Shown here one piece after another: positions 14,621 through 19,757 of a stretch of 19,757 nt of DNA. Made by a program: the position numbers and the translations under genes. The DNA is from Methanothrix sp. (GTDB lineage Archaea > Halobacteriota > Methanosarcinia > Methanotrichales > Methanotrichaceae): assembly GCA_011620785.1 (NCBI GenBank), contig WOYM01000121.1, forward strand, positions 1-19,757. Reading direction: 5' to 3'. Positions within the stretch are counted from its first letter, which is position 1. The number at the start of each line of letters is the position of its first letter. Under the pieces are notes generated by a model. The model saw nothing but the letters and a program-made list of their open reading frames with translations, had not been told where the DNA came from and made no database searches.

Positions 14621-15220
14621 ATGAAGTCATGGGATAGTGACTACTCTACCCGGGGTCGGCTCTGGGGAGGCGGAGTCCGCAACCTGCCCGATCTGCCCGC
14701 TGGTACCCGTGTCCTGGAGCTGGGCTGCGGAGACGGCAAGACCCTCTCCGCTATGCCTGGTGGCTGGAGGATCGCTGCTCTGGACATATCTCTTCCTGCC
14801 CTGCGCCTGTGCAGTAGATCCCATCCCCAATCCGATCTGATCCTGGCCAATGCTGAAAGTCTCCCATTCAAAAGTGAGAGCTTCGACTGCGTATTCGCCT
14901 ACCATGTAGCCGGCCACCTCTTCCTGCCAGGACGCTGGGCCCTGGCCAGCGAGGTTTCGAGGGTGCTCAAATCCGGTGGAAAGCTGTTCTTTCGGGAGTT
15001 TGGATGGCTCGATATGCGTATGGGCGAAGGCCAGGAGGTGGAAGAGGCTACATTCCTGCGGGGGGCAGGGATAATCACCCATTACTTCACTGAATCTGAG
15101 ACCAGTGAGCTATTTTGCCGGCTGGTGCCCGCCTCAATCGAGAGCAACTGCTGGAAGATGCGGGTGAGAGGAAAGGATCTGGTTCGATCCCAGATAGAAG
15201 CGATCTTTTATAAGAGCTGA
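14621..15220 (+). CDS. Class I SAM-dependent methyltransferase, substrate unknown
   Basis: A 199-residue Rossmann-fold methyltransferase. Motif I VLELGCGDG is at 31-39, the acidic ribose-binding residue is D55 in IAALDIS, ANAESLPF forms the next SAM-binding loop, and FDCVFAYHVAGHL is the motif IV region. The SEVSRVLKSGGKLFFREFG block is typical of the Methyltransf_11 type. No substrate-binding domain identifies the acceptor. ATG 14621 is preferred because a TATA box lies 25 bases upstream, indicating a leaderless mRNA; ATG 14609 would add four residues. Flanking genes do not hint at a role. Confidence 0.82.
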   Translation: MKSWDSDYSTRGRLWGGGVRNLPDLPAGTRVLELGCGDGKTLSAMPGGWRIAALDISLPALRLCSRSHPQSDLILANAESLPFKSESFDCVFAYHVAGHLFLPGRWALASEVSRVLKSGGKLFFREFGWLDMRMGEGQEVEEATFLRGAGIITHYFTESETSELFCRLVPASIESNCWKMRVRGKDLVRSQIEAIFYKS

Positions 15221-15234
15221 GAATAGTTATGGCT

Positions 15235-15493
15235 CTATTCATCTAGATCGCTATCAAATGATTCTATGGGCCGTGCCCAGATAAGGCCTGATATCTGATC
15301 TCCCGTTCCAATCAATTTGGCCATGATCTTTATCTTCGCCTGAGCTTTCGCCGGCCCCTCCGACCTTTTTTGCTCCAGATCCAGGCCACCGATGCAATCA
15401 GGCCGCAGATCAACAGCACTCCAACGCATGTGCACAGAGAAACGCCAGCAGGATGAGCAAGATTGCTGCCAACCTAACCCTTTCCAGAACCAT
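15235..15493 (-). pseudogene. Frameshifted small membrane-protein gene
   Basis: ATG 15493 has a GAGGGGG ribosome site five bases upstream and a T/A-rich promoter-like stretch at 15535-15548. The first frame encodes a hydrophobic helix (LAAILLILLAFLCA) and then stops. A second frame continues with another helix (CVGVLLICGLIASVAWIW) followed by a basic KKGRRGRRK stretch, ending at 15330. A third frame carries an acidic-ended tail (MAKLIGTGDQISGLIW ... SDLDE) to 15235. One or two frameshifts appear to have broken a gene of about 55-86 codons for a two-helix membrane protein. I do not recognise the family. Sequencing error is an alternative. Confidence 0.5.
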
Positions 15494-15572
15494 TCAATCC
15501 CCCTCTTTACCTCTGCTCATGACTGCGAAAATTCCTTAAATATTTTATCCACTGGCGTCAGGTCTAAATGGA

Positions 15573-15764
15573 TAAGAGCAATTCCCTGATGATTGGCTGA
15601 ATGTGACAAGCGCAGCAGCAGGAGATGGGATCTTTATAGCCGCCAGGCCGGAGTACTTCATTATAGCCATTGCCTTCGCCCTGTCCCTCAACTTCGTCTC
15701 CGGGCTCTATCCAGCATACTCAGCGGCACGGCTCGACCCGGTGGAGGCGATTGGCAGTGAATAA
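15573..15764 (+). pseudogene. C-terminal remnant of an FtsX/MacB-type ABC permease
   Basis: An open frame from after TAA 15573-15575 encodes about 62 residues ending in a membrane helix, EYFIIAIAFALSLNFVSG, followed by LYPAYSAARLDPVEAIG. This end is diagnostic of FtsX-domain permeases such as MacB and LolC/E. The other three membrane helices and the large extracellular domain are missing: upstream lies the broken small gene on the other strand. Its only nearby start, GTG 15603, would give a 53-residue fragment. The stop overlaps the start of the ABC ATPase by eight bases, so the original operon junction is preserved. Most likely a deletion scar. Confidence 0.72.
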
Positions 15765-16533
15765 CAGGGATGATGACATAATTGTGCTGAAGGATCTATC
15801 CAAGATCTACGGAAACGGAGTGGAGGTCCGCGCCCTGGACGGGGTGAGCGTGAGGATTTTGGCCGGAGAGTTCGTGGCGATCGTCGGCCCAAGCGGCAGC
15901 GGCAAAAGCACTCTGCTCAATATGATCGGCCTCTTGGATACCCCAAGCTCCGGCCATATCTTCCTCAAGGGGATCGATGTCAGTCGAGCCAGCCCGGATG
16001 AACGCGCCCGCCTGCGAAACCAGGAGCTTGGATTCGTCTTTCAGTACCACCATCTGATCCCGGAGTTCACCGCAGTGGAGAATGTGATGATGCCCATGCT
16101 CATCGCCAATAAGAGCAAGACCGAGGCCCATAAACGGGGGGAGGAGCTGCTCAGAGCCGTCGGCCTGGGGGACCGATTGCACAGCCGGCCCAATCAGCTA
16201 TCCGGCGGCCAGAACCAGCGGGTAGCAGTTGCCCGGGCCCTGGCCAATAATCCCTCCATCATCATAGGCGATGAGCTGACTGGAAACCTGGACACCAAAT
16301 CCTCTGAGCTCATATACAATCTGCTTCGAGAGCTGAACCAGAAGATCAACCAGACATTCATCCTGGTGACCCATGACATGACCCTGGCGGAGAAGACCGA
16401 TCGCATATTGAGGATTGTGGATGGGAAGATCGTATGCGAGATGAGGCGAAAGGATGACGGCTTTGTTGCCAGCGACCTCTGCGAAATGGGCGAGGATGAT
16501 GGCAAGGTCAATCAGATCTCCAGGGAGAATTGA
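15757..16533 (+). CDS. ABC transporter ATPase, LolD/MacB family
   Basis: A 258-residue ATP-binding subunit that normally energises an FtsX-type permease. All motifs are visible: Walker A GPSGSGKS (44-51), Q-loop Q96, signature LSGGQ (148-152), Walker B with D172-E173, and H-loop H206. After Walker B the usual DEPTGNLD reads DELTGNLD, a Pro-to-Leu change at 174. Residues beyond about 225 form a charged C-terminal extension. GTG 15757 is chosen, nine bases after GGAGG; TTG 15751 is possible, and starts further upstream would run through the permease scrap. With its permease truncated, it may be an orphan or may serve another permease elsewhere. Confidence 0.88.
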   Translation: MNNRDDDIIVLKDLSKIYGNGVEVRALDGVSVRILAGEFVAIVGPSGSGKSTLLNMIGLLDTPSSGHIFLKGIDVSRASPDERARLRNQELGFVFQYHHLIPEFTAVENVMMPMLIANKSKTEAHKRGEELLRAVGLGDRLHSRPNQLSGGQNQRVAVARALANNPSIIIGDELTGNLDTKSSELIYNLLRELNQKINQTFILVTHDMTLAEKTDRILRIVDGKIVCEMRRKDDGFVASDLCEMGEDDGKVNQISREN

Positions 16534-16603
16534 AGGGCATCGATATCATTTTGATGGGCTAAATTGATAAGCTTAGAGGCTTGAAAGGAGGCAGAGGTAT
16601 TAT

Positions 16604-17128
16604 ATGAGTAGACAATTAATATATTTTGCAGGCGTCCTCCTGATGCTGATGACTGCGGTCCTGGCTGTCTCTGCCCAGGATAACTCCCTGAACGCCACCC
16701 TTCTGAACAACACTACAATAAACAATACAACCATAAATCTATCCGCCAATCAGACCTTCAATGTGAGTGCAAACGAGACGGTAGAGCTGCAGAATGAGAC
16801 TGCCCTCCTTCCTGTACAGACCAGTCCCTTAAATGATACAGTAGCTGTTGAGAATGAGAGCATTCCAGCTGTGGTTGATGCCACGCCCGCGGTGAATGAG
16901 ACGGTAGCAGCCACAGTTGAGACCGCCCAGACAATAGTACCAGCAACCAGTACCCTCGGCAAAATGGAGACTGAACAGGCCCAGCCAATAATGCTCGGCT
17001 TGACGGCGAAACCGACTTTTGTCGTCGGCAGCGGCCTTACCGCCAGTGAAGGCGCGCAGGTGGGCAGCACCAAGGCCAGGACAACATTCTCATTAGGCTC
17101 CGTCGCCAAGTCGATGATCACCCTTTGA
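16604..17128 (+). CDS. Secreted Asn/Thr-rich protein with dense N-glycosylation sequons
   Basis: A 174-residue protein not assignable to a family. Residues 1-24 form a signal peptide (hydrophobic LIYFAGVLLMLMTAVLAV, likely cut after VSA). Residues 27-100 hold 13 N-x-S/T sequons (Asn 30, 35, 36, 40, 41, 45, 49, 53, 57, 64, 77, 84, 98), so the exported protein could be very heavily N-glycosylated. The stretch to about 120 is low in complexity and rich in Val, Thr and Ala. The C-terminus (about 125-174) is more regular, GLTAKPTFVVGSGLTASE..., with no membrane anchor or cysteine. ATG 16604 has GAGGT six to seven bases upstream. Surface or sheath location is inferred only. Confidence 0.75.
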   Translation: MSRQLIYFAGVLLMLMTAVLAVSAQDNSLNATLLNNTTINNTTINLSANQTFNVSANETVELQNETALLPVQTSPLNDTVAVENESIPAVVDATPAVNETVAATVETAQTIVPATSTLGKMETEQAQPIMLGLTAKPTFVVGSGLTASEGAQVGSTKARTTFSLGSVAKSMITL

Positions 17129-17196
17129 ATTGGATAGCCTGCGGATAGACCTTCTCCCTGAAGCATCTCAGGCCAGCCGCTGTCCTGGTCGATAGA

Positions 17197-17204
17197 CTTT
17201 TATG
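17197..17204 (+). promoter_or_regulatory. TATA box of mch with flanking repeats
   Basis: CTTTTATG, the same 8-mer seen upstream of tRNA-Lys, lies about 43 bases before ATG 17243, giving a leader of roughly 18 bases that carries AAAGGTG. Two copies of TCGATAG (17189-17195 and 17218-17224) sit just before the TATA box and at the expected transcription start, a possible regulator site. Confidence 0.5.
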
Positions 17205-17242
17205 GACAATGGCCCTCTCGATAGGGAAAGGTGTTCCTAGTG

Positions 17243-18214
17243 ATGGGAATCAATGAGATGGGTTTCGAGGTCTTTGAGGAGATGCTCGACTATGGAGATG
17301 AGCTGCAAATAGAGGTCAATGAGCTTGAGAACGGCACAGTGGTCATAGATGCAGGAGTGAAAGCCCAGGGAGGGATAGGAGCCGGCATCTACCTCTCCCG
17401 CCTGTGCATGAGCGACCTGGCCGACATTCAGCTAGCTCCCTGCGATATAGGCGGAGTTCTTCTCCCAGGAGTGCAGGTGGCCACGGACTATCCAGCGGTA
17501 TCCTGTATGGCCTCCCAATGTGCCATGTGGCAGATCAAGGCAGACAAGTACTTCGCCATGGGCAGCGGCCCGGCAAGGGTTCTGGCGGGAAAAACCAGGG
17601 ATCTATATGAGAAGATAGGATTTGAGGAGTTCTCTGATATCGGGGTCATCGTCTTAGAGTCGAACAAGCTGCCGGATGAGAAGGTTTCGGCATCGATTGC
17701 CCAGAAGTGTGGAATTGATCCCGCTGACCTTAGAATTGCCATTGCCCCCACGGACTCCGTGGCCGGCCTGGTGCAGGTATCAGCGCGGGTGGTGGAGACC
17801 GGCCTGCACAAGCTCTTCACCATGGGCTTTGACATCAACACCATAAAAAGCGGCTGGGGGAGAGCGCCCATCTCGCCCATCACCGGAGACGCGACCAATT
17901 GCATGGGCTCCTCCAATGATGCCATAATCTATGGTGGAGAGACCTATTACACCCTCCTCTATGAGGATACTGAAGAGCTGCAGAGGTATCTGAAGGGTAT
18001 GCCTTCCTCGGCATCCCGGGACTGGGGAGCGCCTTTCTATCAGACATTCAAGGCAGCTGGTTTTGATTTCTTCAAGGTGGACCATAATGTCTTTGCACCG
18101 GCCAAAGTGGTGATGAATGAGATCAAGTCGCGACGGACTTTCGTATGCGGCAAGACCGATCATGAGGTGCTGATGGAGTCGTTCCACCTGGAATGTCTCG
18201 ATTCGTCGGTCTGA
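17243..18214 (+). CDS. mch: Methenyltetrahydromethanopterin cyclohydrolase
   Basis: A 323-residue cytoplasmic enzyme that interconverts N5,N10-methenyl- and N5-formyl-tetrahydromethanopterin (or the sarcinapterin form), a step of the C1 pathway between CO2 and methyl-coenzyme M. Family stretches include INEMGFEVFEEMLDYGDEL at the start, GVKAQGGIGAG, YPAVSCMASQCAMW, AMGSGPARVL, IAPTDSVAGLVQVSARVVET and the C-terminal DFFKVDHNVFAPA. Length matches the family (about 320). ATG 17243 follows AAAGGTG at nine bases; GTG 17240 or 17231 would add one or four residues. No other gene of the pathway is in the window. In aceticlastic methanogens it may serve formyl or electron balance needs; this is inference. 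Confidence 0.96.
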   Translation: MGINEMGFEVFEEMLDYGDELQIEVNELENGTVVIDAGVKAQGGIGAGIYLSRLCMSDLADIQLAPCDIGGVLLPGVQVATDYPAVSCMASQCAMWQIKADKYFAMGSGPARVLAGKTRDLYEKIGFEEFSDIGVIVLESNKLPDEKVSASIAQKCGIDPADLRIAIAPTDSVAGLVQVSARVVETGLHKLFTMGFDINTIKSGWGRAPISPITGDATNCMGSSNDAIIYGGETYYTLLYEDTEELQRYLKGMPSSASRDWGAPFYQTFKAAGFDFFKVDHNVFAPAKVVMNEIKSRRTFVCGKTDHEVLMESFHLECLDSSV

Positions 18215-18285
18215 TGGGAGAGTGGATTCAGTTTTGAGGAAATCCGGGATAATCTAGATAAACCTCCGGGCAGCCCGTGAAAGAG

Positions 18286-18540
18286 ATGAATTCTTCGGAA
18301 TGCGACCTCAAGGGCCATGGGCCGTGCGGCGGGCCCATCTGCCAGCGCGGCATAAGCCTCAACCACCGCTGCGACCAGCATGTCAGGCTCCAGTCGTACT
18401 GGGCAGCCCATAACACCGGCAAGAAGCTCAACGACTGGCTGGACGGGCTGATGAATGCCGAGCGGGAAGAGGCATTGAGGCTGGCTCCGCCCAGGGGAAA
18501 GCACTGGCAGGAGATCAGTTCCTCGTCCTCGGAGGACTAG
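18286..18540 (+). CDS. Small Cys/His-rich protein, possible metal binder
   Basis: An unrecognised 84-residue protein. Near its N-terminus four cysteines and several histidines are spaced C-x7-C-x4-C-x9-C (ECDLKGHGPCGGPICQRG, then NHRCDQH), which could form a zinc or other metal site. The rest is a predicted charged helix (KKLNDWLDGLMNAEREEA) with a serine-rich acidic end. Codon use looks coding, with G/C in most third positions. ATG 18286 is taken as start; GTG 18277 would add three residues. No good ribosome site is seen, and TA-rich GATAATCTAGATAAA about 30 bases upstream suggests a leaderless mRNA. It lies downstream of mch and ends 10 bases from the convergent SelB-like gene. Confidence 0.6.
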   Translation: MNSSECDLKGHGPCGGPICQRGISLNHRCDQHVRLQSYWAAHNTGKKLNDWLDGLMNAEREEALRLAPPRGKHWQEISSSSSED

Positions 18541-18550
18541 CTTTTGGCCT

Positions 18551-19510
18551 TCAGGGAAGGTCTATTGTTCCCACCACTCTGAGCTTTCCACCCTCAGGAT
18601 AGGTCAGAACCGCCTTTGCGCCCGGCCGGAAGATGAGCATCTTGTCCAGCTTCAGTTTCAGCTCTGCTCGGTGCCAGTCAGCCTCCGGCAAGACCTCCAG
18701 CACTCTGGCCGGGACGAACTGCATCCAGTGGCCGATATGAAGCACCATTCCCTCTTTGAGGGGAGATGGCCAATATTTGACGATCTGGGCCATGGCTGAG
18801 AGCTCTGAGACCTTCTTGATAGATTTGTCATTGGTGAGGATGGTCCCCCGGTCCAGGTCCTCAACATCGACCCCTTTGAGGGCGATCCCAGTCCTCTCTC
18901 CCACTCCGGCGACATCGAAGTCCTCATCGTGCTTCTGGATGGAACGTACCTGGGCGGTCTTCTCGCCAGGGAGAACCATCAGCTCATCATGCTTCTTCAG
19001 GGTCCCCTCGGCCACCGATCCCAGGACCACTGTTCCAATGCCTCGCACATTGAAGAAGTGATCCACAGGCATGGTCCCGGTTGGAGAGTCGTAGCTGGTC
19101 TTGATCTTTTCAGATAGGGCCAGGAGCCTCTCGCGAAGGGCATTCTTATCATCATCCAGAAACTCATAGCCATCGACCACAGTGCCCTTGATGAAGGGCA
19201 TGATCTGATCTTTATCTATGAAGTTTCTCAGTATCACCATGCCGTCTTTCTTGCCCAGAGAGTCCAGCATGAGGACCGTCTCCCCAAAGGAGGGATCCAT
19301 CTGATCCACAATCAATAGAATCTTCTGGGACATGGAGATGGCATAGAATAAGGGTGCTATCCTCTCCGGATATCTGCTCGGCTCGATGAGGGTAACGGTA
19401 TTCTCCCCTTTCTTCAGATTGTAAAAGGTAAGATCGCTGACGGTGCCCTTCTTTCCCAGCTCCTTGCCATATTCAGGGGCGCCCAGGATCGCCACATTGA
19501 GATTGGACAT
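18551..19510 (-). CDS. SelB/EF-Tu-like protein with degenerate GTPase domain
   Basis: A 319-residue protein with the three-domain layout of EF-Tu/SelB but a shrunken G domain. Domain II (about 146-228) is clear: VDHFFNVRGIGTVVLGSVAEG, then RSIQKHDEDFDVAGVGERTGIALKG broken by short turns. Domain III follows (about 235-319). In the G domain, the P-loop place reads GAPEYGKE (10-17) without the Ser/Thr, the DxxG place reads EPSRYP, and NKxD is not recognisable (RNFIDKD at 95-101). GTP binding is therefore doubtful. It resembles the archaeal SelB-like (SelBL) family described from comparative genomics, whose role is unknown. ATG 19510 lies 26 bases from a TATA box, so the mRNA is probably leaderless. 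Confidence 0.8.
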   Translation of the reverse strand: MSNLNVAILGAPEYGKELGKKGTVSDLTFYNLKKGENTVTLIEPSRYPERIAPLFYAISMSQKILLIVDQMDPSFGETVLMLDSLGKKDGMVILRNFIDKDQIMPFIKGTVVDGYEFLDDDKNALRERLLALSEKIKTSYDSPTGTMPVDHFFNVRGIGTVVLGSVAEGTLKKHDELMVLPGEKTAQVRSIQKHDEDFDVAGVGERTGIALKGVDVEDLDRGTILTNDKSIKKVSELSAMAQIVKYWPSPLKEGMVLHIGHWMQFVPARVLEVLPEADWHRAELKLKLDKMLIFRPGAKAVLTYPEGGKLRVVGTIDLP

Positions 19511-19532
19511 ACAATGCCTGAATTATCCTTGG

Positions 19533-19540
19533 GATAATAG
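19533..19540 (-). promoter_or_regulatory. TATA box of the SelB-like gene
   Basis: The minus strand reads CTATTATC, centred about 26 bases before ATG 19510. The spacing fits an archaeal promoter giving a leaderless transcript. It is divergent from the promoter at 19592-19600. Confidence 0.5.
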
Positions 19541-19591
19541 GTCTTGCGGTGGCGGGATAAGCCATTTTCGCTCCGGCATCTGCTCGATTAT

Positions 19592-19600
19592 TATTTATAT
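19592..19600 (+). promoter_or_regulatory. TATA box before the small gene at the right edge
   Basis: TATTTATAT is centred about 26 bases before ATG 19622, the expected distance for transcription starting at the initiation codon itself. Confidence 0.45.
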
Positions 19601-19621
19601 CGGCAAAGAAGAGATCCAGCG

Positions 19622-19744
19622 ATGTGTGGAGCAGATTTGTCCGATCTGGAAGAAGCAAAAGACTCCCGGAAGAAGAATACTGAATCATCCCCTTCAGCGA
19701 ATGGCGTATCCAGAGAAAAAGCAAGCAGTAGACCCGAAGGCTGA
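19622..19744 (+). CDS. Possible leaderless 40-residue protein
   Basis: An open frame MCGADLSDLEEAKDSRKKNT... of 40 residues, hydrophilic and rich in Ser, Lys and Glu, with no recognisable domain. Support is contextual: a TATA box at the right distance for a leaderless start. A GGTGATC ribosome site at 19748-19754, just after its stop codon, suggests another gene starts immediately beyond the window edge. It could instead be the untranslated leader of that gene, or a broken N-terminus. Confidence 0.35.
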   Translation: MCGADLSDLEEAKDSRKKNTESSPSANGVSREKASSRPEG

Positions 19745-19757
19745 TCGGTGATCGGCA

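Noticed and set aside
15330..15493. Programmed ribosomal frameshift in the small membrane-protein gene
   Set aside because: No slippery heptamer or downstream structure is seen at the junction (GTGCACATGCG); decay or sequencing error is simpler.
18267..18277. Short palindrome CGGGCAGCCCG before the Cys-rich gene
   Set aside because: Only five-base arms around one base; expected by chance in GC-rich DNA.

Overview
This window is archaeal chromosomal DNA, most probably from an aceticlastic methanogen of the Methanothrix (Methanosaeta) group. Three things point there: an RNA polymerase gene cluster with the split B''/B' and A'/A'' subunits of methanogens, a methenyl-tetrahydromethanopterin cyclohydrolase gene (mch), and archaeal TATA boxes with several apparently leaderless genes. 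The genus is an inference from gene content and GC-rich coding style; no search was run.

Layout. (1) 41-3041, all minus strand: tRNA-Leu(CAG), a VapBC-type toxin-antitoxin pair, then the series purP-family ATP-grasp enzyme -> small PH-domain protein -> TudS-related putative desulfidase. (2) 3057-3601: about 500 bases with no intact gene, holding what looks like a broken small gene (3286-3465, minus). (3) 3602-5217: leuD-leuB, with a 4-base overlap. (4) 5305-5395: tRNA-Lys(TTT) interrupted by a 17-base intron with a bulge-helix-bulge splice structure. (5) 5449-14539: a tight transcription/translation operon rpoH-rpoB2-rpoB1-rpoA1-rpoA2-rpl30e-nusA-rpsL-rpsG, many genes overlapping by 4-8 bases. 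The elongation factor genes that often follow rpsG in archaea are absent. (6) 14540-16533: a stem-loop overlapping a promoter, a SAM methyltransferase, a frameshifted small membrane-protein gene, and the C-terminal scrap of an FtsX/MacB-type permease coupled to an apparently intact ABC ATPase. (7) 16604-19510: a secreted protein packed with N-glycosylation sequons, mch, a small Cys/His-rich protein, and on the minus strand an EF-Tu/SelB-like protein whose GTPase motifs have decayed. (8) 19622-19744: a possible leaderless 40-codon gene at the right edge, followed by a Shine-Dalgarno-like sequence at the end of the window.

Functionally the core is housekeeping: RNA polymerase, ribosomal proteins, leucine and purine synthesis, and one step of the C1 pathway of methanogenesis. 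The unusual material lies in the seams: broken genes, the LeuB with an NADP-IDH-like Lys-Tyr pair, the degenerate SelB-like protein, the sequon-rich secreted protein, the tRNA-Lys intron, and promoter-overlapping inverted repeats. I found no transposase, CRISPR array, rRNA or phage gene.
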